From contig JACZYA010000010.1 in the NCBI GenBank assembly GCA_022571295.1, positions 1 through 42,596 on the forward strand: 42,596 nt of DNA, read 5' to 3'. The notes under the pieces were generated by a model. The model had not been told where the DNA came from and made no database searches. It worked only from the letters and a program-made list of their open reading frames with translations. The stretch comes from Acidobacteriota bacterium. GTDB lineage: Bacteria; Acidobacteriota; Terriglobia; Acidiferrales; 2-02-FULL-67-57. Both the position numbers and the translations under genes were made by a program. Shown piece by piece: positions 1-7,362 of this stretch; within the stretch, counting starts at the first letter, position 1; each line of letters opens with the position of its first letter.

Positions 1-792
1 GCCAATATGGACAAGGTGCGGCGACTGCTGGCGAAACAAGATAAATGCCTGTTGGAAAGGTCGGCCCGCAACGGCGCCCCGCAATGGGATTTTTCCGTTG
101 GTAAATTCCGGCAAGTGGCGCGTAATAACCGGTCCGCAAAGCCGGATGATCGCCGGCCCCAAGTGGCCCCCTGGAAACTGGTTATCAGGGGGTTGCAAAA
201 GTCATTCCCGGAGACCGGTTTCACCTTGCGCATCCCTAATCTGGAGCTCAGCAGGTTGCAGGTGCTTGGTATATGTGGCGAAAACGGCTCGGGAAAATCA
301 ACCTTGGCGGATTGCATGACCGGGATGATCCCACATACCGGCCGGCTCGCGGTACAGGGGATCGGCAGTAACCCGCCCCGCTGGGGCTATTTGCCGCAAA
401 TGGTGGAGACTGCGACACACGGCCGCTCCCCGGAGGAGCTGATCGGGCGTTTTACCTCGCAGGGTAAATTGACTGCCCAGGCCGCCGAACGCCTGGAACG
501 CTGGCTTCATAGCTCCCAGTCATACCGCTCTTTGTCCCAGGCCGATGGGCTGACCGGCTATCGGTTGGTACTGGTGGCCGCCCTGCTGGCCGGTGAATAC
601 GATCTGGTTCTGCTGGATGAACCCACCTATGGCCTGCCGGCAGAGAATGTGGCGTCCTTTTTGGCCGAGGCCTTGCGCGCCCTGGGTCCCAGACCGTTGA
701 TCCTGATTTCACACGATGTTAAATTCCTTTCCCTGGTGTGCAAGGACATTATACAACTGCAGGATGGAGAAATCGATGCCCGGGCGGCGTGA
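1..792 (+). CDS. ABC transporter ATP-binding protein, probably 5'-partial
   Basis: This is an ATP-hydrolysing subunit of an ABC transporter. Counting from the ATG at position 7, a Walker A GENGSGKST lies near residue 92, a Walker B followed by DEPT near 204, and an H-loop ISHD near 237. The signature region is degenerate: LSQADG replaces LSGGQ. The frame is open to the window edge, and the first ~60 residues do not look like the start of an ABC domain. The piece is therefore probably the second half of a fused tandem ATPase of the cobalt/energy-coupling-factor kind, or the end of a longer gene. The substrate cannot be told. The 3' end overlaps the next gene by 17 bases. Confidence 0.75.
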   Translation, partial: ANMDKVRRLLAKQDKCLLERSARNGAPQWDFSVGKFRQVARNNRSAKPDDRRPQVAPWKLVIRGLQKSFPETGFTLRIPNLELSRLQVLGICGENGSGKSTLADCMTGMIPHTGRLAVQGIGSNPPRWGYLPQMVETATHGRSPEELIGRFTSQGKLTAQAAERLERWLHSSQSYRSLSQADGLTGYRLVLVAALLAGEYDLVLLDEPTYGLPAENVASFLAEALRALGPRPLILISHDVKFLSLVCKDIIQLQDGEIDARAA

Positions 793-1327
793 CCGAGTCT
801 TTACCATCAGCAACGGACTGAGCCTGTTCAGGGCCTTTTTATCCCTGCCGCTGGTTATGGCACTCGAACTGGGCTTGATGAGCTGGGCTCTGATACTGGT
901 TATCCTGGCGGTGGTATCAGATTTTGCCGATGGCTACCTGGCCCGCCGGGCCGACCAGATTACCAATGTGGGCATGTTGCTCGACCCCATAGCCGACAAG
1001 TTCATTATGATGGCAGTGATGATCTTTTTAATCTTTGATCCCCAGCGCCGTTTCCCCATTCTATTTTTCCTGATCCTGGGATTGCGGGATGTTACTATCT
1101 CCATTATAGGCACTTATCTAATGGTGCGTTGCGCTGAAATATTTCAGACCAACCGGACTGGAAAATGGTTTGTGGGGATCACTACCCTGGCCATGGCGCT
1201 CTATATCTTCAATCTCGCATATTGGGGACGATGGGTGCTGCTGGTCGCTACGGTGCTGATGCTGGTCAGTTGGATCCTCTACCTGCGCTTTTACATACGC
1301 CGGCTTTATGCCCTACCGGGGCTATAA
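776..1327 (+). CDS. CDP-alcohol phosphatidyltransferase family membrane protein
   Basis: This integral membrane enzyme transfers a phosphatidyl group from a CDP-lipid to an alcohol acceptor. The full family motif D-x2-DG-x2-AR-x8-G-x3-D-x3-D is present in the stretch starting SDFADGYLAR, and several hydrophobic segments follow, ending in a basic tail. About 183 residues is normal for PgsA-like enzymes. The start at 776 was chosen because GGAG lies 6 bases upstream; an upstream ATG at 764 is possible. The acceptor (glycerol phosphate, inositol phosphate or other) is not readable. It overlaps the ABC gene and is probably co-transcribed with it. Confidence 0.85.
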   Translation: MPGRRDRVFTISNGLSLFRAFLSLPLVMALELGLMSWALILVILAVVSDFADGYLARRADQITNVGMLLDPIADKFIMMAVMIFLIFDPQRRFPILFFLILGLRDVTISIIGTYLMVRCAEIFQTNRTGKWFVGITTLAMALYIFNLAYWGRWVLLVATVLMLVSWILYLRFYIRRLYALPGL

Positions 1328-1518
1328 CCCAGGTAACTGACCGGGCGGCCACATTAGAGGAGGCCGTCATTTAAAGCTGGGCCGGACTTTAAAATTCCAA
1401 GGCGTAGTTTTTGGGCCTGGAATATCTGTGCTCAGCCATGCCTTCTTCCTGTTTGCGGGCATCATTTTGGATTAATTTATGCCCTCACTAATACAGGACC
1501 AATGAACCGCAGAAGAAC
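1328..1518. other. intergenic spacer with one imperfect hairpin
   Basis: No ORF is supported here. Bases 1394-1423 can fold into a hairpin (ATTCC/GGAAT plus AGGC/GCCT with one bulged A) but no T-run follows, so terminator function is uncertain. The region should hold the promoter of the next gene. Confidence 0.3.
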
Positions 1519-2736
1519 ATGCAACAGCTGATCGCCAGACAACCGGTTTTTACCGCGCAGGAGAAGGTTTTTGCCCACGAGCTGAGTTTCGGCTTTAATC
1601 CCGAAGAACTCTTGGCCGATCCTGAAGCCCGGGAGAAGCTCCCCGCCGATATTGCCTCTTCGGTATTCGCCGGCGTAGATCGGCCGGGAGCCCGAAAACG
1701 AAGGGTGATAGTGGAAATTACTCCGCACTTGCTCACCGATGATTCCCTCGGGCTGCTAGCACGGAAGACGGCTATTTTGCAGCTTACCGAGGCATTCCAA
1801 CCAACCGCTGAGCACTTGGAGGCTATCAAGAAATTAAAGGGGGACGGCTTCCGGTTTGCCATCGGGGCTTTTGCGCTGGAGGGCGATTTGCAAGATATGG
1901 GCGAACTGGCCGATATAATTGTGGTTGACTTCGCCAACCTGGAAGAGTCCGACCTGCGGCTGATACCTATCTGGTGTGGACGGCACAAAATCCAAACGCT
2001 GGCCTATAACCTGGTGACGCGGAAATCGTTCGAGTTGGCCAAAGACTTGAAATACGATTTCTTTCACGGCCAATTTTTCTATGAAGCTAAGATTGTCGAC
2101 CGGGATACCATACCGGCCTTCAAACTGAACTACCTGCGCCTGCTGCAGGAAATCAACCGCGGGGATATCAGTTTCAACAAGCTGGATGAGATCATCAAGC
2201 AGGACGTGTCGCTGACTTATAAGCTGCTAAGATATATAAACTCGGCCGCCTTCGGCCTGCGCAATGAGATTGAATCTATCAAGCACGCCCTAAGTATGCT
2301 GGGTACCCGGGAGGTTAAAAAATGGGCCACCATGGTCTCAATGACCAACATGGGAGAAGATCTACCCGAAGAGGCACTGGTGACCTGCGTGCTACGGGGG
2401 CGTTTTTTGGAGCAGTTGGGGAAAAAGCTGGGGCACGGCAGCCGGGGCGACGATCTCTTTTTCATGGGTATTTTCTCCATGATCGACCTATTCTTTGGCC
2501 GTCCCAAAGAAGAGGTGTTAAGAGATATTCCGATCACGGAGGATGTCAAAACAGCCCTGCTGGGGGGAGAGAGCCCCTTCCAGAACCTGTTTAAGGCCGT
2601 CCTGGCTTACGAGGATGGAGATTGGGACCCGCTGCACACCCATTTGGCCACCTTGGGCATGCCGGAAGAGGAAGTGCCGGACCTCTACTTTGAAGCCCTG
2701 GACTGGACCCAGACCATCTTCCTCTCAGATTCGTAG
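1519..2736 (+). CDS. YuxH-like signalling protein: degenerate EAL plus HDOD
   Basis: This is a regulatory protein of the EAL-HDOD (YuxH-like) class. The N-terminus IARQPVFTAQEKVFAHELSF matches the usual opening of the class (RQPIFD...YELL). The EAL half (to about residue 200) lacks the expected EAL/DDFG-type catalytic set, so c-di-GMP hydrolysis is unlikely. Residues ~205-400 form the helical HDOD domain, with KLLRYINSAAFG and IKHALSMLG typical of the family. Members usually act in signalling or chemotaxis-related control by protein contacts. There is only a weak AGAAG ribosome site. It stands alone and converges with the DUF2231 gene. Confidence 0.85.
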   Translation: MQQLIARQPVFTAQEKVFAHELSFGFNPEELLADPEAREKLPADIASSVFAGVDRPGARKRRVIVEITPHLLTDDSLGLLARKTAILQLTEAFQPTAEHLEAIKKLKGDGFRFAIGAFALEGDLQDMGELADIIVVDFANLEESDLRLIPIWCGRHKIQTLAYNLVTRKSFELAKDLKYDFFHGQFFYEAKIVDRDTIPAFKLNYLRLLQEINRGDISFNKLDEIIKQDVSLTYKLLRYINSAAFGLRNEIESIKHALSMLGTREVKKWATMVSMTNMGEDLPEEALVTCVLRGRFLEQLGKKLGHGSRGDDLFFMGIFSMIDLFFGRPKEEVLRDIPITEDVKTALLGGESPFQNLFKAVLAYEDGDWDPLHTHLATLGMPEEEVPDLYFEALDWTQTIFLSDS

Positions 2737-2810
2737 AGCGCCTGGCGGTCAATCAGCCGGCCTACTCCGATCCCATCCTGCCGTTATATCAAGGGGCCAG
2801 TGCGCCAGCG

Positions 2811-3356
2811 CTAGTGCACGTGGTCGTGCCCGTCGTCATGGGGTTCCACCGCTTTGGCGGAGTCGGCTGCGGCCGGCGCCTGTCCCGTTGATATCGTTTC
2901 GGGTAGCTGCACACCCATGCCGTGCTTGAAAACCAGCTGCCCTCCAATATCCGTCCCTACCACTAGTATTGCGGTGGCCATGATCAGCAAGCCGGGTCTG
3001 AACACTTTCCCCCAAGTGGCTGCCAGTTGGTCGCCCGCTTTTTTGGCAATGATGAAGTTTGCCGCGGCCAATACTACAATGACGGCGGTATAATAAAGCA
3101 TGAAATCCCGGTGGGTATGCACCAGGTCGTGCCCCGGGGAGTCATGCCCGAGAGTATCAGCGGCATTTAACCCGGTCACGACGGTTACAGCGGCTGCTAG
3201 TGCGCCGCTATATATGAGGGCGGTAGAGATAACCGGCGGGAATCTATCCTTGTTCAGGCGGGAGGCCCCTTCAAAAACCAGCGCCATGATGGTGATGGCT
3301 ATGGGAAAGTGGACAAACAGGGGATGGATATTCAGCAGTGCTTCAAATCCGGGCAT
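2811..3356 (-). CDS. DUF2231 family membrane protein
   Basis: This is a four-helix membrane protein of the DUF2231 type. The family hallmark HPLFVHFPIAI sits at the N-terminus, followed by hydrophobic segments at roughly residues 20-35, 45-65, 90-108 and 122-140. The C-terminal tail is His-rich (DDGHDHVH), suggesting metal contact. DUF2231 proteins often lie beside copper or heavy-metal genes, which fits the HMA-AraC regulator and CopA relic upstream on the same strand. The ATG at 3356 has AAGGA at good spacing; a TTG 6 bases upstream is also possible. The biochemical function is unknown. Confidence 0.8.
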   Translation of the reverse strand: MPGFEALLNIHPLFVHFPIAITIMALVFEGASRLNKDRFPPVISTALIYSGALAAAVTVVTGLNAADTLGHDSPGHDLVHTHRDFMLYYTAVIVVLAAANFIIAKKAGDQLAATWGKVFRPGLLIMATAILVVGTDIGGQLVFKHGMGVQLPETISTGQAPAAADSAKAVEPHDDGHDHVH

Positions 3357-3403
3357 TTCCAATTCCTTCGTATAAGTTTGTTCAACAAGCGAATAAGGCG
3401 ATG

Positions 3404-3534
3404 TTAAAGCCGAACCGGGCGGAGCCGCAAGGCGTTAGCGACCGCGATACCGACCTGAAACTCACGGCGGCGGCGATAATGGGGCGCAGGAGCAGCCCGA
3501 GTAAGGGGTACAGAACCCCGGCAATGGTCGGCCC
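3404..3534 (-). pseudogene. relic of CopA-like P-type ATPase C-terminus, frameshifted
   Basis: On the - strand one frame reads GVLYPLLGLLLRPIIAAAVS, closely resembling the penultimate helix of CopA-type heavy-metal ATPases (AAGVLYP...GLLLSPxIAAAAM). The shifted frame then gives VANALRLRPVRL and a stop at 3404-3406, matching the usual NALRLR ending. No catalytic ATPase sequence is found upstream. The piece is therefore a decayed tail of an ATPase gene with an internal frameshift. It sits between the HMA-AraC regulator and DUF2231, the expected place for such a gene. Similarity is by eye only. Confidence 0.6.
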
Positions 3535-3649
3535 CTGTTTCCCCGATCCTGCAGTTGATATAGCAGCACCCAAGGGCGGCCGCGATTAAAAGTTACTCCG
3601 GCAGCCTAGTTGAACGCGTTACAGAATTCTCGGCTATGAGTATAAGATT

Positions 3650-4222
3650 TTACTGGGTAAGCTGGTCCAGCGGCCGGCGTTTGCCTTTGCCGCGGCGGAA
3701 TGCGGTGGGTGTCAGGCCGGTCACTGCCTTGAATTGTCCCGACAGGTGCTGGGAACTGCTGTAGCCCAGGCGGTAGGCGATTTCACTGAGTGTAAATTCA
3801 TCGTAGATCAGCAGCTCCTTGGTCTTTTCGATCTTTTGGAGAATAATGAATTTCTCGATAGTAAGGTTCTCCACTTGCGAGAATAGGGTGCTCAAGTAGT
3901 TGTAGGAACGACCCACCCGCCGGGCAATGTAGTGCGAGTAGTTGAAGGGCAGTTCCTCCGAGCCACCAGAGTGAATCAGGTCGAGAATGGTGGTCTTGAT
4001 CCGGTCCACCAGTTGGGCTTGATGATCTTGCAGCAGTTCAAAGCCATTGGTTGCCAAGGTCCGGCCTACCGCCTCCAGATCCAGGCCGGCTTCCGGCGCC
4101 GTCACCTCGGCGCGCCCCAATTGTACCGCCGCCACCGTGAGACCGAGATTTTCCAGTTCTTCCCGCACCACCCTGATGCACCGGTCGCAGACCATGTTTT
4201 TAATATGCAAGGTGGTAGTCAC
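3650..4222 (-). CDS. HMA domain-AraC HTH fusion regulator
   Basis: This is a putative metal-responsive transcription regulator. Residues ~1-60 resemble a heavy-metal-associated ferredoxin-like fold whose metal-site motif is NMVCDRC (CxxC). Residues ~90-185 form an AraC-type double helix-turn-helix, including LSEIAYRLGYSSSQHLS and the family ending TGLTPTAFR. Fusions like this accompany copper ATPases in several bacteria. The CopA relic directly downstream supports a copper or related cation signal, but the ligand is inferred. The gene lies 22 bases after the GDT1-type gene on the same strand. Confidence 0.8.
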   Translation of the reverse strand: MTTTLHIKNMVCDRCIRVVREELENLGLTVAAVQLGRAEVTAPEAGLDLEAVGRTLATNGFELLQDHQAQLVDRIKTTILDLIHSGGSEELPFNYSHYIARRVGRSYNYLSTLFSQVENLTIEKFIILQKIEKTKELLIYDEFTLSEIAYRLGYSSSQHLSGQFKAVTGLTPTAFRRGKGKRRPLDQLTQ

Positions 4223-4244
4223 CTCAGCCCCCGGTCAACAGGCT

Positions 4245-4526
4245 TCAGGCCTGCCTGATAAACGACACCAACATGAAGATCCCTATGACAATAAATCCCA
4301 TTCCGGCGAGGCCTTCAAGGTAGCGGGGATTGATCCATGAGGCCAGGCGTGCGCCCACCACGACCGCTAGAACGGTTGCCGCCACCAGAGCCAGGGAAGC
4401 GGCTATTGCCACCCATAGGCGCGGGATGTCCGGCCGGGTGGCGAAGAGCAGGACGGCGAATTGGGTCTTATCGCCCAGCTCCGCTAGAAAAACAGTGGAG
4501 AATATTGTAAGTAAATTTCTAAGCAT
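4245..4526 (-). CDS. GDT1/TMEM165 (UPF0016) family half-size cation transporter
   Basis: This small membrane protein belongs to the GDT1/TMEM165 group, known for Mn2+ or Ca2+ export. The hallmark ELGDKTQ lies at residues ~16-22 in the first helix. Three hydrophobic segments follow, and the protein ends at 93 residues. That is one of the two repeats found in full-length family members (~190 residues), so it probably works as a homo- or heterodimer. No second half is visible next to it. GAGAG lies upstream of the ATG. It is the first gene of the - strand metal-linked group. Confidence 0.8.
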   Translation of the reverse strand: MLRNLLTIFSTVFLAELGDKTQFAVLLFATRPDIPRLWVAIAASLALVAATVLAVVVGARLASWINPRYLEGLAGMGFIVIGIFMLVSFIRQA

Positions 4527-4556
4527 GATAACTCTCAGTGAGTAATTCAGTTAAAA

Positions 4557-4637
4557 GATCCGACTTGATCGCGTATGGATGAAGTTAGCACTGATGATCC
4601 TTGCTCGCCATGCGTCCGGGCGCTAGCTAGTCGGATC
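4557..4637. repeat. 81-bp element with perfect 9-bp inverted ends
   Basis: GATCCGACT at 4557-4565 is exactly reverse-complemented as AGTCGGATC at 4629-4637. It lies in the 224-bp spacer between the divergent GDT1-type and TPR genes. It could be the closing stem of a structured leader RNA or a tiny mobile repeat. I could not fit it to the manganese (yybP-ykoY) riboswitch consensus. Confidence 0.4.
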
Positions 4638-4750
4638 AAAGGAGTTACCGGCTGCCGGCGGACTGCCCGTAGGGAAGAGTGTAAACAACTGGTGGATCGT
4701 GACGGAAAAGCATAAATTTGGCGGCTGTCAATTAAATTTCAGGAAGGTCT

Positions 4751-5443
4751 ATGCTCAAACCTCGCAAGAAAATTACTCGTAAAGAGCTTAAGCGCGATCC
4801 ACTGATGGAATTCGTTTACCAGGCGCGACAGACCTGGATAGAGTACCGCAGTGTGCTATCCCGCTATATCGGCTTGGTTTTGGTTGTAGTGGTGCTGGCA
4901 GTGCTGGTGATCCGCTGGCGCGGCGGCCAGAATGAGAAAGCAGCCGCAGCCGTGGGGATCGCCTTCATCGAATTTGCTCAGGGCAACTACCACACGGTGA
5001 TCGCCCAGCTAAACGGGTCCGTAGAAGAATACAGCGGCTTAAAATCGTTCGGGAACGGCTTGTTTCTCCTGGCACGCTCGGAACTGATGGTGGGGGATAC
5101 CACCGGCGCCGAGCGCCACTTTCGCCGATACATCGATGACTACGGCAAAGATCGCATGATCACAGCGGGCGCCTTGGCCGGTCTGGGGATTATAATTGAA
5201 GGGCGCAGAGGATACCAGGAAGCGGCGGAGCTCTACCTGCGGGCTAGTAAGCTGGCCCCCACAGCCGGCATTGAGCAGCGTTATGCCGTCTTTGCCGGGC
5301 GGGGCTTCATCCTGGCCGATCAGCCACAGGATGCCTTGAAAGTACTTAAACCTTTACTTGAAGCCGGCGGGCTGGATTTCAGGACCAAATCGGAGATACA
5401 GGGTTTGGTGGCCTCAGCCGAGGCAATAGCTCCGGGCAGTTAA
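4751..5443 (+). CDS. membrane-anchored tetratricopeptide-type protein
   Basis: A single hydrophobic helix at residues ~38-55 (YIGLVLVVVVLAVLVI), preceded by a basic N-terminus, suggests an inner-membrane anchor. The rest (~60-225) is Ala/Leu-rich helical pairs of the TPR type, such as FAQGNYHTVIAQLNG and RRGYQEAAELYLRASKLAP. The layout resembles YfgM/DUF2133-like periplasmic TPR proteins that take part in envelope protein handling, but no family is certain. AGGAAGG precedes the ATG. It is followed by the rimP hairpin and may share transcripts with the rimP operon. Confidence 0.65.
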   Translation: MLKPRKKITRKELKRDPLMEFVYQARQTWIEYRSVLSRYIGLVLVVVVLAVLVIRWRGGQNEKAAAAVGIAFIEFAQGNYHTVIAQLNGSVEEYSGLKSFGNGLFLLARSELMVGDTTGAERHFRRYIDDYGKDRMITAGALAGLGIIIEGRRGYQEAAELYLRASKLAPTAGIEQRYAVFAGRGFILADQPQDALKVLKPLLEAGGLDFRTKSEIQGLVASAEAIAPGS

Positions 5444-5494
5444 TGCATTTAACTGCTTGCAATATCTTTACTTGCGATAGTAAAATCACCTTCG

Positions 5495-5520
5495 GAAAGT
5501 GGGTCGGGTGACCCACTTTC
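5495..5520 (+). promoter_or_regulatory. rimP-leader-type hairpin
   Basis: A perfect 11-bp stem (GAAAGTGGGTC / GACCCACTTTC) with a 4-base loop GGGT ends 13 bases before rimP and is followed by TTGTTA. Hairpins of the form AGTGGG...CCCACT are common just upstream of rimP in many phyla and form the known rimP leader motif. It may act as a leaky terminator for the TPR gene and as a control point of the rimP-infB operon. Confidence 0.65.
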
Positions 5521-5533
5521 TTGTTATAGGACT

Positions 5534-6019
5534 ATGATGCCGGCAGTTGATTTGAGTGATTATCTGTCCCAGCTGGACCTGGGCGCCAATGTGTATCTGC
5601 TGATGGCGACGGCCAGTCACGAGGGGGCCGGCAGCCAGGTAAAAGTTGTGGTGGATACGCCTGAGGGCGTCACTGTCGACCAAATCGCCCGGATCGGCAA
5701 GTTGCTACGCAGTGATCCGGGACTGGCACAGCGATTGAACCCAGTAGGAAATGGGGGCGACTCGCCGGATTATAGAATCGAAGTGACTTCGCCGGGGGTA
5801 GCGGCCGGTCTGGAGCAGCCGTGGCAGTATCCGCGGAACATCGGCCGCCGGCTTGAGGTTCGGCTTGTGCAGCCGGAACATCAAATGGCCGACCCGGTGG
5901 TGATTGAGGGCCGGCTGGTAAACGCAGGCAGTGATGGTATAGAACTGGAAACCGCCGTCGAGGTGCGGGTGATAACCTGGGATCAGATCGACAGCGCCAG
6001 GGTAGTATTGAAATGGTAG
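5534..6019 (+). CDS. rimP: ribosome maturation factor RimP
   Basis: RimP is needed for maturation of the 30S ribosomal subunit. The protein is 161 residues, usual for the family. The conserved core YRIEVTSPGVAAGLEQPWQY near residue 77 corresponds to the YxLEVSSPGLxxPL signature, and an Sm-like C-terminal domain follows (ITWDQIDSARVVLKW). Two consecutive ATGs (5534, 5537) compete; AGGA upstream slightly favours the second. The N-terminal half is divergent and shorter in the first helix than in well-studied homologues. The next gene, nusA, begins 15 bases later, as in the conserved operon. Confidence 0.88.
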   Translation: MMPAVDLSDYLSQLDLGANVYLLMATASHEGAGSQVKVVVDTPEGVTVDQIARIGKLLRSDPGLAQRLNPVGNGGDSPDYRIEVTSPGVAAGLEQPWQYPRNIGRRLEVRLVQPEHQMADPVVIEGRLVNAGSDGIELETAVEVRVITWDQIDSARVVLKW

Positions 6020-6034
6020 ATTTGGAGGAATCGC

Positions 6035-7342
6035 TTGATTCATAAGGAAATTATCGAGTCATTTTCGGCCATCGCCCGGGAAAAAAATATTGATCGTACC
6101 CTCCTGGGGACAATCATCGAGGAACTATTTTTGACGCTGATTGAGAAGCGTTACGGTGAAGATTATACCAATTTTAGTGTGATCGTCAACATGGATAAGG
6201 GTACTATCGAAATATACCAGGAATTAACCATTGTTGAGGAGGTGGACAACCCGGTTACCGAAATCAGTTTGGAAGCAGCCCGCAAAGTGGAACCGGAGCT
6301 TGAGGTAGGCGATCCCTTTATCGAGATAATCGATCCCACCGATTTTGGGAGAAGGCTGATTGCCACCGCCAAGCAGTTCCTGAGCCAACGTATCCGGGAA
6401 ATTGAGAAGCAATCGATATACGATGAGTACTCTCAACTTATCGGGACTCTGGCGTCAGGGGAGGTCCACCAATTGCGGCGGGATAACGTCTATATAAACA
6501 TCGACAAGGTGGAGCTGCGCCTGCCTCGGTCCGAGCAGATACCCACCGAGCGCTATCGCCGTGGCAGCACCATCCGGGCGCTGATCAAATCGGTGGAGTT
6601 GACACCTAAGGGGCCGGATATCGTCATCTCCCGGGCCGACAGTGATTTTCTGATTCGCCTTTTCGAGATGGAAGTGCCGGAGATCGAGGATGGCATCATC
6701 GAGATCCGGGCGGTGGCGCGGGCACCGGGTGAGCGCAGTAAAATCGTCGTTTTTTCACACGACCGGCGAATCGACGCAGTGGGCGCCTGTGTGGGCATGC
6801 GGGGCAGCCGCATTCAATCCATTGTGCGCGAGCTCAATGGCGAAAAGATAGACATCATCCCCTGGAGCGACCAGCCGGAGATCCTGGTCTCCAGGGCATT
6901 GTCGCCTGCTAAACCGGTAAACCTGCTGATCATGGAGGACCGGCCTTACATCATGGCCGTTTTCGCCGATGAGGAGCTGCCTGCCGCTATCGGCCGTAAC
7001 GGCCAGAATATTAAATTGGCCTCCCAGGTCACAGGGTATACAATTGATGCCGTGAAGCAGTCCGAGTATGAAGGTCCCAAGCAAGAAACCATCTACCTGG
7101 ACGAACTGGCCGGTCTGACCAAGGCCCGGGTGGATGCTTTGGCGCAAATTGATGTGCATACCGCCGTAGAATTCAACGAAACCGATCCGGCGGAAATATT
7201 GGCTCTCAAGGGCTTCGGTCCCAAGACCGTGGTGAAGGTCAAAGAAATCCTGGCCGTGGCTATGGAAGCTCTGGAGAAAGAAAATGCCGCGTCGTCTGAA
7301 GAACCGGAGGAGAACGAGGTTGGCGAGGCTGTTGGGCAATAG
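6035..7342 (+). CDS. nusA: transcription termination/antitermination factor NusA
   Basis: NusA binds RNA polymerase and nascent RNA to control pausing, termination and antitermination. The domain order is an N-terminal polymerase-binding domain (~1-125), S1 (~135-200), two KH domains (~205-345, with VGMRGSRI and IGRNGQNI loops) and a C-terminal helix-hairpin-helix segment (LAGLTKARVDALAQI, ILALKGFGPKTVVKVKEIL). The acidic tail ends near residue 435. It starts at TTG 6035; GGAGGAAT lies 6-13 bases upstream and no ATG fits. Position between rimP and infB confirms the call. Confidence 0.95.
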   Translation: MIHKEIIESFSAIAREKNIDRTLLGTIIEELFLTLIEKRYGEDYTNFSVIVNMDKGTIEIYQELTIVEEVDNPVTEISLEAARKVEPELEVGDPFIEIIDPTDFGRRLIATAKQFLSQRIREIEKQSIYDEYSQLIGTLASGEVHQLRRDNVYINIDKVELRLPRSEQIPTERYRRGSTIRALIKSVELTPKGPDIVISRADSDFLIRLFEMEVPEIEDGIIEIRAVARAPGERSKIVVFSHDRRIDAVGACVGMRGSRIQSIVRELNGEKIDIIPWSDQPEILVSRALSPAKPVNLLIMEDRPYIMAVFADEELPAAIGRNGQNIKLASQVTGYTIDAVKQSEYEGPKQETIYLDELAGLTKARVDALAQIDVHTAVEFNETDPAEILALKGFGPKTVVKVKEILAVAMEALEKENAASSEEPEENEVGEAVGQ

Positions 7343-7362
7343 ACGGACATTGAGTTTTAACA

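Noticed and set aside
2739-2808. Inverted AGCGCCTGGCG/CGCCAGCGCT pair between convergent genes as a bidirectional terminator
   Set aside because: Arms are separated by about 50 bases, with a mismatch and no T-run.
4557-4637. Manganese (yybP-ykoY) riboswitch for the GDT1-type gene
   Set aside because: The conserved loop sequences of that riboswitch could not be found on either strand.
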